Shown here: piece by piece, positions 24,882 to 32,748 of the stretch
How the letters are laid out: each line of letters begins with the position of its first letter
How positions within the stretch are numbered: position 1 is the first letter of the stretch
Source: Burkholderia sp. Ax-1724
GTDB taxonomy: Bacteria; Pseudomonadota; Gammaproteobacteria; Burkholderiales; Burkholderiaceae
DNA length: 41,243 nucleotides
Assembly (NCBI RefSeq): GCF_011752995.1
Contig: NZ_VWWL01000040.1
Span: forward strand, 1 to 41,243
Direction: 5' to 3'
Translations under genes and position numbers: made by a program
The notes under the pieces: model-generated
Database searches by the model: none
What the model saw: only the letters and a program-made list of their open reading frames with translations
Told to the model about the DNA's origin: nothing

Positions 24882-25943
24882 CGAAGCCTCGCGGATAGCC
24901 GCGTCAAATTCCGTCATCTCCAGTGCTTTCTGGCCGTCGCGCAGTTCGGCAGCGTCCAGCGGGCGGCGGACAGTCTGTCCATCACGCAGCCGGCCGTGTC
25001 GAAGACGGTCGCCGAGCTGGAGGCGATTCTCGGCGTGAAGCTGTTCGAGCGCGGCCGCCACGGCGCGGTGCCGACCCGCGAGGGACAACTCTTCATGCCG
25101 CACGCGAGCGCCTGCGTGAGCGCGCTGCGCCAGGGCGTCGACCTGCTCGCGCGCGCGGAAGGCGCGGCCGCGGCCACGCTCGAAGTCGGCGTGCTGCCGA
25201 CCGTGGCCGCGGTGCTCGTGCCGCCCGTGCTGCGGCGGTTCGCGGCGCAGTGGCCGCGCGTGATCGTGCGTCTCGCGACCGGCGCGAACCCGGAGCTGCT
25301 CGAACGCCTGAAAGCGGGCTCGATCGAATTCGCGATCGGCCGTCTCGCGGACCCGGAACGGATGGTCGGCCTGAGCTTCGAGCAACTGTTCACCGAGCCG
25401 CTGATCGCGGTGGTGCGCGCCGGGCATCCGCTCGCTCAGGGGCCCGGCTTGCAGGCGGCGTCGCTGGAAGAGTTTCCGGTCGTGCTGCCGCCGTTCGGCA
25501 CCTTGATCCGCCAGTCGGCGGAGAGCCTGCTCAGCGCGTGGGGCGTGCCGCCGTTGTCGGCGTTCGTCGAGGTGCTGTCGGTCTCGACGGGGCGGGCATT
25601 GGCGCTCGAAAACGGCGCGGTGTGGTTCGTGCCGCTGAGCGCGGTGGAATACGAGCTGGCGCAAGGCATGCTGGTGCGCTTGCCGCTGCCGTTCACGGGC
25701 ACCAGCGAGCCGGTCGGGCTGATCCGCCGCTCGGATACGCAGCCGTCGGCCGTGGGGCGCGCGTTTATCGAGGCGGTGCGCGAGTTCGCGCGGGAGAGGA
25801 TGACGGCGATTTCAGGCAAGGCCGCGGGCAAGGAGGCGGCCAGAAACGGGAGCCACGGCGCGGACAAGGCGCGGAGCAGGCGCGCGCGCAAGTCGTCTCG
25901 CCGAAGCAGCGGGCCGGGCGATGCGGACGAGGCGCCCCAATGA
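24876..25943 (+). CDS. pcaQ: LysR-type regulator PcaQ
   Basis: 355 residues. The helix-turn-helix RHLQCFLAVAQFGSVQRAADSLSITQPAVSKTVAELE (about 13-50) and the PcaQ-like effector domain with SEPVGLIRRSDTQPS are present. It is divergent from pcaHG, the standard arrangement for the activator of protocatechuate cleavage. The C-terminus extends about 40 residues beyond the usual end in a Lys/Arg/Ser-rich tail. No ribosome-binding site precedes ATG 24876, and no later start would keep the helix-turn-helix, so the message may be leaderless. Confidence 0.92.
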   Translation: MQRSLADSRVKFRHLQCFLAVAQFGSVQRAADSLSITQPAVSKTVAELEAILGVKLFERGRHGAVPTREGQLFMPHASACVSALRQGVDLLARAEGAAAATLEVGVLPTVAAVLVPPVLRRFAAQWPRVIVRLATGANPELLERLKAGSIEFAIGRLADPERMVGLSFEQLFTEPLIAVVRAGHPLAQGPGLQAASLEEFPVVLPPFGTLIRQSAESLLSAWGVPPLSAFVEVLSVSTGRALALENGAVWFVPLSAVEYELAQGMLVRLPLPFTGTSEPVGLIRRSDTQPSAVGRAFIEAVREFARERMTAISGKAAGKEAARNGSHGADKARSRRARKSSRRSSGPGDADEAPQ

Positions 25944-26010
25944 CCGGCCAGTTGGCGCGCAGGGTTGGCGCACTGCGGCGGGTGCAAGCGTCGGCGCCCT
26001 GAAGGGCGAG

Positions 26011-26046
26011 CCAGGATGAACCACAGGACGAACCAGGATGAACCAT
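26011..26046. repeat. Three near-identical 12-mers upstream of hpd
   Basis: CAGGATGAACCA, CAGGACGAACCA and (C)AGGATGAACCA follow almost head to tail, ending about 200 bases before the HPPD start. They could be binding sites or simple tandem duplication in a non-coding stretch. Confidence 0.5.
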
Positions 26047-26242
26047 CCGGTACAAAACGAAGGTTGCGAACGCCCCGCGACCCGGTGTAAAAACACGGTG
26101 CAACAGCCGCCGCGATCCGTCCGGGTTGCGGCATGCCACGCGCGCATCATGCATGGCGCACCCCATCGCGAACAGCCGGCACGGTTGCGTCGAATTCCGA
26201 CCGACCGGCTGCCGCGTCGAAAGACCGTACAAGGAGATTGTC

Positions 26243-27370
26243 ATGCCCAGCGACTTGCCCACTCCAGAGGCCGCGCAGCGCGCCGTGTTGGCGTCTGAGC
26301 ACAATCCGCTCGGCACGGCCGGCCTCGAATTCGTGGAGTTTGCCGCGCGCGATCCGCACGCGCTCGGCGAGGTTTTCACGCGGCTCGGCTTCAAGGCGAT
26401 CGCGCGCCATATCAGCAAGGCCGTCACGCTGTACCGGCAGGGCGAGATGAATTTCCTCATCAACGCCGAACCCGACTCGTTTGCCGCGCGTTATGCCGAA
26501 GAGTACGGCGTCGGCATCTGCGCAATCGGGATTCGCGTGGCCAATGCGCAGCGCGCGTTCGAACGCGCAGTCGAACTCGGCGCGTGGGAGTTCGAAGGCG
26601 AGCGCCTCGGCGTGGGCGAGCTGCTGATTCCGGCGATCCAGGGCATCGGCGATTCGCATATCTATTTCGTCGACCGTTGGCGCGGGCGTGGCGGTCAGCG
26701 CGGCGGCCTCGGCGATATCTCGATCTTCGACATCGATTTCCGGCCGATCGAAATCGACACGGCGCAGGCCGATCTCAATCACGCGGGCAGCGGGCTCGTT
26801 GCGGTCGATCATCTGACGCAGACGGTCGGCGAAGGCCGCATGCAGGAATGGATCGACTTCTATCGCGATCTGCTCAACTTCCGCGAGATTCACGAACTGC
26901 ATGCGAACTGGCACGTATCGGCGGAATCGCGCGTGATGGTGTCGCCGTGCGGCGCGATCCGCGTGCCGCTCTATGAAGAAGGCACGCGCCGGACCAACCT
27001 GATGCACGACTATCTGCCCGATCATCCGGGCGAGGGCGTGCAGCACATCGCGCTTGCCACCGACGACATCCTCGCGTGCGTCGAGCGCCTGCTCGCGAAC
27101 GGCGTCGAATTCGTCGAGCCGCCGCCGCGTTACTACGAAGGGCTCGATGCGCGTTTGCCGGGGCACGGGCTCGACGTCGAACGGTTGCGCCGCACGCATG
27201 TGCTCGTCGATGGCGAGATCGGCGCGGACGGTGTGCCGCTGCTGTTTTTCCAGACCTTCGTGCGCCGCGGTGCTGGCGAGATCTTCTTCGAGATCGTGCA
27301 GCGCAAGGGGCATCATGGTTTCGGCGAGGGCAACCTCGCGGTGCTGGCGCAGGCGCGCGAGGGCAGCTAG
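26243..27370 (+). CDS. hpd: 4-Hydroxyphenylpyruvate dioxygenase
   Basis: Converts 4-hydroxyphenylpyruvate to homogentisate in tyrosine breakdown. 375 residues, two vicinal-oxygen-chelate halves. Predicted Fe(II) ligands are His190 (AVDHLTQ), His268 (VQHIALAT) and Glu350 (FFEIVQRKGHHGFGEGN), and the last block is the classic HPPD C-terminal signature. AAGGAG lies 8 bases before ATG 26243. Sits between pcaQ and a convergent XRE-cupin regulator; no homogentisate dioxygenase is in the window. A specialised 3-dehydroshikimate dehydratase fused to an HPPD-like half (QuiC type) is excluded by the length. Confidence 0.92.
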   Translation: MPSDLPTPEAAQRAVLASEHNPLGTAGLEFVEFAARDPHALGEVFTRLGFKAIARHISKAVTLYRQGEMNFLINAEPDSFAARYAEEYGVGICAIGIRVANAQRAFERAVELGAWEFEGERLGVGELLIPAIQGIGDSHIYFVDRWRGRGGQRGGLGDISIFDIDFRPIEIDTAQADLNHAGSGLVAVDHLTQTVGEGRMQEWIDFYRDLLNFREIHELHANWHVSAESRVMVSPCGAIRVPLYEEGTRRTNLMHDYLPDHPGEGVQHIALATDDILACVERLLANGVEFVEPPPRYYEGLDARLPGHGLDVERLRRTHVLVDGEIGADGVPLLFFQTFVRRGAGEIFFEIVQRKGHHGFGEGNLAVLAQAREGS

Positions 27371-27460
27371 TTTTTATGCGTTCATGCGCGCGCGGGCGTT
27401 GAATCGCGCGCCGCGCGAACGCCGCCTCGGGCTCGGGGCTCAGGGCGTGCCCAGCGCGCG

Positions 27461-28096
27461 TTATTTCTTCATCGACTCGACGGTTACCGGCGGCGTTTGC
27501 GGCAGGTCCGCGTTCGTCGCCATCCACAACACTTCCGCGTCTTCCTCGCTCGTGGACACCGCCGCATGGCCCGTGCGGCTGTCGAAGTAGAGGCTATCGC
27601 CCGCATTCAGATGCGTCGGCGCATACAACTCCGAATAGAGGCACACGCTGCCGCTAATGACGTACAGGAATTCCTCGCCTTCGTGACGGCCCCAGTCGTC
27701 GAAGGCATCGAGCGTATGTGCGGAAATGCGGATGCGAAACGGCAGCATCGCTTTGTGCGCGAGATCGGTAGCGAGTAACTCCATCTGGTAGCCGCGATAC
27801 GCGTGGCGCTGGCCTTCGTTCTTACGGGTCAGCGCGCGCCGGCCGCTTGCGCTCACTTTCGGCGTGGAGCCGAACAGTTCGCCGATTTCGATCTTCAGGC
27901 CCAGGACGATTTTTTGCAGCACGTCGAAAGTGGGGGACATCAGGCCGTTTTCGACTTTGGACAGCGTCGAGCGCGATACGCCGCACAGGCGGCTCGCGGT
28001 TTCGAGCGTCAGGTCCTGCGCCTGGCGGGCGGCGCGCACGCGCCGCCCGAGGTCGGTGGTGGACGGGTCGGCGGGTTTGGTGAGGTGGGTGTCCAT
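27461..28096 (-). CDS. XRE-family regulator with cupin sensor domain
   Basis: 211 residues: helix-turn-helix at about 15-70 (RRVRAARQAQDLTLETASRLCGVSRSTLSKVENG) and a cupin barrel at about 115-190 (HEGEEFLYVISGSVCLYSE, then LNAGDSLYFDSRTGHA). This layout is common for repressors of amino-acid or polyamine catabolism, with the cupin sensing a small ligand. It is convergent with hpd, 90 bases apart, and lies downstream of the PEP mutase-like gene on the same strand, 240 bases away. The target gene is not known; either neighbour is possible. Confidence 0.88.
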   Translation of the reverse strand: MDTHLTKPADPSTTDLGRRVRAARQAQDLTLETASRLCGVSRSTLSKVENGLMSPTFDVLQKIVLGLKIEIGELFGSTPKVSASGRRALTRKNEGQRHAYRGYQMELLATDLAHKAMLPFRIRISAHTLDAFDDWGRHEGEEFLYVISGSVCLYSELYAPTHLNAGDSLYFDSRTGHAAVSTSEEDAEVLWMATNADLPQTPPVTVESMKK

Positions 28097-28336
28097 GAGG
28101 CTTGCGGCTCGTTCGGGTCCGCGCTTGATCGTGGCGAATGGGGTTTCCGATCATAACATTCGATGCGGCGGCCTGATTCGCCGGGCATGAACAGCGCGGC
28201 GGAAGGGGGAGCCGGCATGGGAGAGGCGCAAGGCGCGGGTGCGCTTTTCTCATCGGAAACGTTGGCCGTCGCGAGGCACAGCTTCATCTGCCCGAGCACG
28301 AGTTTGTGCCGCAACACGCGCGTCGCAACTCGCGAC

Positions 28337-29158
28337 TCACACGCCGCGATTGAACAACTCGTTGAGCTGCGAGCCGGGCGCCGCGCCCGTGAACTCGAAG
28401 CGTCCTTCGGCGAGCGCCCGGGCCGACTGCATGAAGCCGCCCCATGCCGCGCGCGCGAGCCCGCCGCCGACGCTGATGCGCCGCACGCCGAGCGCCGCGA
28501 CGTCCTGCACCGTAAGCGTCGACGTCGAGCCGATCAGCAGATTGACGGGCTTCGGCGCCACGGCCGCGACCACCGCCTCGATCTGCTCGCGCGTCTGGAT
28601 GCCGGGTGCGTACAGACAGTCGGCGCCTGCCGCCGCGTAGGCCTTCAGGCGCGCAAGCGCGTCGTCGAGATCGGCCTGGCCGGCGAAGAAGTTTTCCGCG
28701 CGGCCGATCAGCAACGTGTCGCCGCCGGTTTCGTCGATCGCGCGTCGTGCCGCGCTGATGCGCTGCACGGCGACGTCGATGGGGAAGAGCGGCGCGGCTG
28801 CGTCGCCAGTCGAATCCTCGATAGACAGGCCCGCTACGCCGGTTGCGACCGCGAGCTTCACGCTTTCGGCGACTTCCTGCGGGTCGCGGCCGAAGCCATT
28901 TTCGAAGTCGGCGTTGACCGGCAGATCGGTCGCCTCGACGATCGTGCGCAGATGCGCGAGGACCGCTGCGCGCGGGAGCGTGTTGTCGGCGTGGCCGGTG
29001 GACCATGCGAAACCCGAGCTCGTCGTGGCCAGCGCCTTGAAGCCGAGCGTTTGCAGATAGCACGCACTGCCCACATCCCAGGGATTGGGCAGCACGAAAC
29101 AGCCGGACGTATGCAGGGCGCGGAAAGCGGCGCGTTTCTCAGCGGCGGTGCGGGGCAT
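28337..29158 (-). CDS. Isocitrate lyase / PEP mutase family enzyme
   Basis: 273-residue TIM-barrel enzyme. Motifs: NPWDVGSACYLQTLGFKALATTSSG (about 25-49), PVNADFENGFG (about 79-89) with metal-binding acidic residues, GLSIEDSTG (about 109-117) and LLIGSTSTLTV. The isocitrate-lyase KKCGH cysteine motif is absent, so it is more like the PEP mutase/oxaloacetate hydrolase/carboxyvinyl-phosphonate branch; the substrate is unassigned. The start at 29158 has a GGAG ribosome-binding site. Upstream lie a 10-bp direct repeat and a 7-bp inverted repeat that may be operators. Confidence 0.87.
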   Translation of the reverse strand: MPRTAAEKRAAFRALHTSGCFVLPNPWDVGSACYLQTLGFKALATTSSGFAWSTGHADNTLPRAAVLAHLRTIVEATDLPVNADFENGFGRDPQEVAESVKLAVATGVAGLSIEDSTGDAAAPLFPIDVAVQRISAARRAIDETGGDTLLIGRAENFFAGQADLDDALARLKAYAAAGADCLYAPGIQTREQIEAVVAAVAPKPVNLLIGSTSTLTVQDVAALGVRRISVGGGLARAAWGGFMQSARALAEGRFEFTGAAPGSQLNELFNRGV

Positions 29159-29221
29159 GGCATTCTCCAGGCAATGAAGGAGCCGAAGCGAAGGAGCCGA
29201 GGCTCGTGGATCGTGAAAATC

Positions 29222-29298
29222 GGGATTCAACGCAGCGGGATTCAACACAGGTTGAGTCTATTTTCTTATCGAACGCATTGTTGATGAAATGCATCAAC
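29222..29298 (-). promoter_or_regulatory. Direct and inverted repeats upstream of the PEP mutase-like gene
   Basis: GGGATTCAAC is repeated at 29222-29231 and 29237-29246. A perfect inverted repeat, GTTGATG/CATCAAC, spaced by AAATG, lies at 29280-29298. Both sit 64-140 bases upstream of the start, a normal operator position. Confidence 0.4.
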
Positions 29299-29392
29299 GT
29301 GTACCGCACACTCGACATATTGAATCGGTGATGTTCGCATTGATCAATACCTACTGTTCCCGCTTCACGAATCGCCCCGCGTAAATACAAGA

Positions 29393-29427
29393 AAGCGAGC
29401 CATGCCTTGGAAAAGCAGGGCTCGCTT
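29393..29427. terminator. 9-bp stem-loop, possible weak terminator
   Basis: AAGCGAGCC (29393-29401) pairs perfectly with GGCTCGCTT (29419-29427) around a 17-base loop. It lies beyond the stop of the DUF4148 gene (29585) on the minus strand, so it could end that transcript; there is no good T-run. Confidence 0.4.
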
Positions 29428-29584
29428 CATATTGCGCGGAGACTGCAAAACCGTACACGCTGTACGAGTGGTGGCGCGAGACGCGAACGCCGCAAAAGCG
29501 CTACACGTGCCAAAAGTCAAAAGGCCCTGGAGCGTCTTTTCAGAACATCCGCCCGCGCGATTGCGATACGGTGTGCAGTACGCC

Positions 29585-29896
29585 TTACTGATCCGCCGGA
29601 TTCGTCACCATCGGATGCTGCCCGCCCGATTGCGACGTTCCCGTCGCCGGCGTTCCATAGCCGGTGGTGTCGCCCTGGGCCATGGCGTTCTGCGTGGCGA
29701 CGCGTGCTTCGGCTGCCTGAATATCGGCCGGATAGCTGGCGTCCGTCGATTCGGCCGGGTTGTAGCCCACCTGTTCGAGCTGCTGCAATTGCGCCTTCAC
29801 TTCCGCGCGCGTGACCGGCTGCTCGGATTGCGCGAACGCCGCGAGCGGCGCGGCGATGACGGCCGCGAATACGGCGGCCTGAATCAGCGATTTCAT
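29585..29896 (-). CDS. DUF4148 small exported protein
   Basis: 103 residues. The signal peptide MKSLIQAAVFAAVIAAPLAAFA is cleaved before QSEQPVTRAEVKAQLQQLEQVGYNPAE, the DUF4148 core found almost only in Burkholderiales. A low-complexity Thr/Gly/Gln tail follows. The start at 29896 has GGAGGG upstream. Predicted periplasmic, function unknown. It stands alone between the PEP mutase-like gene and the xylose-related genes. Confidence 0.85.
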   Translation of the reverse strand: MKSLIQAAVFAAVIAAPLAAFAQSEQPVTRAEVKAQLQQLEQVGYNPAESTDASYPADIQAAEARVATQNAMAQGDTTGYGTPATGTSQSGGQHPMVTNPADQ

Positions 29897-30090
29897 GATG
29901 TTTTCCCTCCGACATTGTCTATCGGTACCGCGACAATCCCGGCACCCATTGACGGAGTCTAGAAAGTGGGCCGCCTTGGGGAAACCACCAGGTCGTTGAT
30001 TCAGTATTGACGCAAACAACAAGTCGGCGCGTTGTAATGGGGGCGTGGTGCCGTTCGTAAGAGAAACGCGGAAATTAGCGGGACATTCGC

Positions 30091-31215
30091 TCAAGCGCCC
30101 TTGCGCACGTCGACACGATAAGCGGTGATTTGCCGGTAAGTGTCACCGGGCCGCACGATCGCCTGATCCTGTCCGGTCATATTGACCTGGTTCGGAAAGC
30201 CGCCGGCTTCGAGGCACAAACCCGCATGCCGTTGATAACGCACTCCGCCGCGGCCGCCGTTGCCGTTCAGTGCATTGCCGGTATAGAACTGCAAGCCGGG
30301 CTGATCGGTCGATACGGTCAGCTCGCGTCCGCTGCCCGGATCGTATGCGCATGCAACCTCGCGCACTCGCGGCGGCGTGCTTTCATTCGAGCCGTTCACG
30401 CCATTCGCGCCATTCATGCCATTCGCGCCGCTTTCGTCCTCATCGCGCAGTACATAGCAATGATCGAAGCCGCCCGCTCGCGCGAGTTGCGCATGCGGCC
30501 AGTCGAGCCGCGCGCCGAGCGGCGCGCTCTGCCGGAAGTCGAATGCATTGCCCGCGACGTCGGCGAGCTTGCACGGAATCATCGTCGCGTCGACTTCGAA
30601 AAAACGTTCGGCGTCGATCGACAGTACATGCCCTCGAATATCGGTGCCCGCGCGCCCCGTCAGATTGAAGTACGGATGACTCGTCAGATTGAGCGGCGTC
30701 GCCGCGTCGGTGATCGCTTCGTATTCGATCGTCAGCGTGCCGTCGTCGTCGAGCGAATAGCGCACCTGCACGGTCACGTTGCCCGGAAACCCGGCGTCGC
30801 CTTCGGGCGATTCGAGGCGCATCAGCAACGCGCCGTCGTCCTCGCTCACGTCCCACAGCGCGCGATGAAAACCGACCGTGCCGCCGTGCAGCAGGTTCGT
30901 GCCTTCATTGCGGTCGAGCGTGTACTCGATGTCGTCGAGCATGAAGCGCGCGCCGGCAATACGGTTGGCCCAGCGACCGATCAGTCCGCCCATATAGGTC
31001 GTTGCCGCGACGTATTCGGCGGGCGTGTCGTGGCCGAGCAGAATATCGCCGAGACGTCCCGCGCGATCCGGCGCATGCCAGGAGACCAGCGTCGCGCCGA
31101 GGTCGCTGATGGCGACCTTCATGCCGTGCGCGTTGCGCAGCGTATAGAGCCGGACGCGATCGCCGCCGTGCAGCGTGCCCCACGGCTCGGAAGAAAGTTT
31201 TGCGATGCTGATCAT
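30091..31215 (-). CDS. galM: Aldose 1-epimerase (mutarotase)
   Basis: Interconverts alpha and beta anomers of aldoses; here probably serves xylose entry into XylA. 374 residues with the GalM signatures NLLHGG (His110), TSHPYFNL (His180, proton donor) and CLEAGGFP (Glu336, base). An insert of NG-x triplets at about 265-276 (NGM, NGA, NGV, NGS) is encoded by a 9-base repeat at 30388-30423. It starts 31 bases after the xylR stop on the same strand, with a poor ribosome-binding site, so it is likely the second gene of a xylR-galM operon. Confidence 0.92.
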   Translation of the reverse strand: MISIAKLSSEPWGTLHGGDRVRLYTLRNAHGMKVAISDLGATLVSWHAPDRAGRLGDILLGHDTPAEYVAATTYMGGLIGRWANRIAGARFMLDDIEYTLDRNEGTNLLHGGTVGFHRALWDVSEDDGALLMRLESPEGDAGFPGNVTVQVRYSLDDDGTLTIEYEAITDAATPLNLTSHPYFNLTGRAGTDIRGHVLSIDAERFFEVDATMIPCKLADVAGNAFDFRQSAPLGARLDWPHAQLARAGGFDHCYVLRDEDESGANGMNGANGVNGSNESTPPRVREVACAYDPGSGRELTVSTDQPGLQFYTGNALNGNGGRGGVRYQRHAGLCLEAGGFPNQVNMTGQDQAIVRPGDTYRQITAYRVDVRKGA

Positions 31216-31246
31216 GTGGTCGGTGCAAAGAAAAAATAAAAAGCGC

Positions 31247-32470
31247 TCAGCCCGCCGTTTGCTCCGGCTTTGAACTCGCGCGCTCCTGGTATTCGCGCGG
31301 CGTGCAGCCGAGTTCGCGCCGGAATACCGCGTACATGTATTGCAGCGACGTGAAGCCGCAGCGAATCGCGACCTCCGCGCTCGATGCGTCGCGTTTCGCG
31401 AGCAGCGACTTCGCAACGTCGAGCTTGTGGCGCAGGATTTCCTGGTGCACGGTGCATTGCCGTTCGCGCCGGAAGTACTCTTCGAGCGACGAACGCGACA
31501 CGCCCACATAGTCGGCTACCTGTTCGGTGCGGATGCCCTGGCACGCGTACTGGCGAATGAAGTGCCGCGCGCGCATTACGTAGGGGCTCGCGAGCGGCTG
31601 ATGCCGCGTCGATTCGAGCACGTTGATGCCGACCGGCGGCACGAGAATGCGGCGCCCCGGAAAACGCGCGCCGTGCAGCATCTGATGCAGGATGTGCGCG
31701 GCGGTGCGGCCCATTTCCTCGGTGCCCTGAATCACCGACGAAAGCGGAATGCGTGTGAGCGTACGCGTGAGAGGATCGTTGTCGATGCCGATGATCGCGA
31801 CTTCCTCGGGCACCGGAATGCCCGCGATCAGGCAGGCCTGCAACAGATGGCGCGCCCGCGCATCGGTCACGGCGATGATGCCGACCGGCTTCGGCAATTG
31901 CCGCAGCCACGTCGTGAGCTGTTCGGTCGCCTGGTTCCATGACGGCGCGCTTGTCGACAGGCCGCGATAGATCTCGCTGCCGATCTGCGCGGTGCCGTGT
32001 CCGTCCGTGCTGCGCAAATGGGCGAACGCGAGTTCGCGCTGCTGCGCCCAGCGGTTTTCCTGCGCCTGCGGCAGGCTGTAGAGCGCGAAGTTTTCGAGCC
32101 CGGCGCCGATCAGATGCGTGTACGCGAGCGATACGAGCTTGCTGTTGTCGGTCGCGATATAGGGTAAGTCCGGGGGATACTGCTCCGGGTCTTCGTACGA
32201 GGAGCCCACCGCGACCACCGGCAACGGACAGCCGCGCAGCGCTTCGTACACGGCGGGGTCGTCGAAATCCGCGATGATGCCGTCGCCGTCGAAGCGCTCG
32301 ATGCCCGCGAGCCGACAGCGAAAGTCTTCTTCGAGGAACAGGTCCCACGCGACCCGCGTCGACAGCAGGTAGTTGCCGATGCCGGTGATGATCTCGCGGT
32401 CGTAGACCTTGTTCGCGTTGAACAGCAGCGCGATCCGATGGGTCGTCTGGGGGGCTTGCGGGCGGGTCAT
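31247..32470 (-). CDS. xylR: Xylose operon activator XylR (AraC family)
   Basis: 407 residues: an N-terminal LacI-like periplasmic-binding fold that senses xylose (KVYDREIITGIGNYL at 21-35; AIIGIDNDPLTRTLTRIPLSSV in the middle) fused to a C-terminal AraC DNA-binding domain (about 300-395; ADYVGVSRSSLEEYFRRE and VAIRCGFTSLQYMYAVFRRELGCTPREYQ). Length and layout equal E. coli XylR. It is divergent from xylA, with a 278-base intergenic region that contains direct repeats suited to AraC-type dimers. Confidence 0.96.
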   Translation of the reverse strand: MTRPQAPQTTHRIALLFNANKVYDREIITGIGNYLLSTRVAWDLFLEEDFRCRLAGIERFDGDGIIADFDDPAVYEALRGCPLPVVAVGSSYEDPEQYPPDLPYIATDNSKLVSLAYTHLIGAGLENFALYSLPQAQENRWAQQRELAFAHLRSTDGHGTAQIGSEIYRGLSTSAPSWNQATEQLTTWLRQLPKPVGIIAVTDARARHLLQACLIAGIPVPEEVAIIGIDNDPLTRTLTRIPLSSVIQGTEEMGRTAAHILHQMLHGARFPGRRILVPPVGINVLESTRHQPLASPYVMRARHFIRQYACQGIRTEQVADYVGVSRSSLEEYFRRERQCTVHQEILRHKLDVAKSLLAKRDASSAEVAIRCGFTSLQYMYAVFRRELGCTPREYQERASSKPEQTAG

Positions 32471-32592
32471 GACGGTAAGCGGCGTAGGGCTCGAATGGCC
32501 ACGGCGCCTTTGTCTCCTGTGTAGTCGAGCGGGCGCCGGCGGGCCGCCCCGTTTTTTAAGCGTCCGGTTATTCTAGGCCCCGAATCGCGCCG

Positions 32593-32626
32593 CGGTAATC
32601 AACAAACGCGCGGGCGGTAAGAAACA
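32593..32626. promoter_or_regulatory. Putative XylR operator (direct repeat)
   Basis: CGGTAATCAACA (32593-32604) and CGGTAAGAAACA (32615-32626) match at 10 of 12 positions, 22 bases apart. AraC-family XylR proteins bind such direct repeats on one DNA face. The site lies between the divergent xylR and xylA starts. Confidence 0.55.
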
Positions 32627-32748
32627 TCAAGCGTGCTGCGCAATTTCGCAATTGCCGACATATCGTGCAAGCGGCAGCATGGCGTCACTTTGTCGACCGG
32701 CGCGGCGCCGTCGCGCGGGTTGCGATGCGGCACAACAAGGAGACGCAG

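Noticed and set aside
28163..29284. Plus-strand 373-residue frame over the PEP mutase-like gene
   Set aside because: Antisense shadow; the minus-strand enzyme has conserved motifs and a ribosome-binding site.
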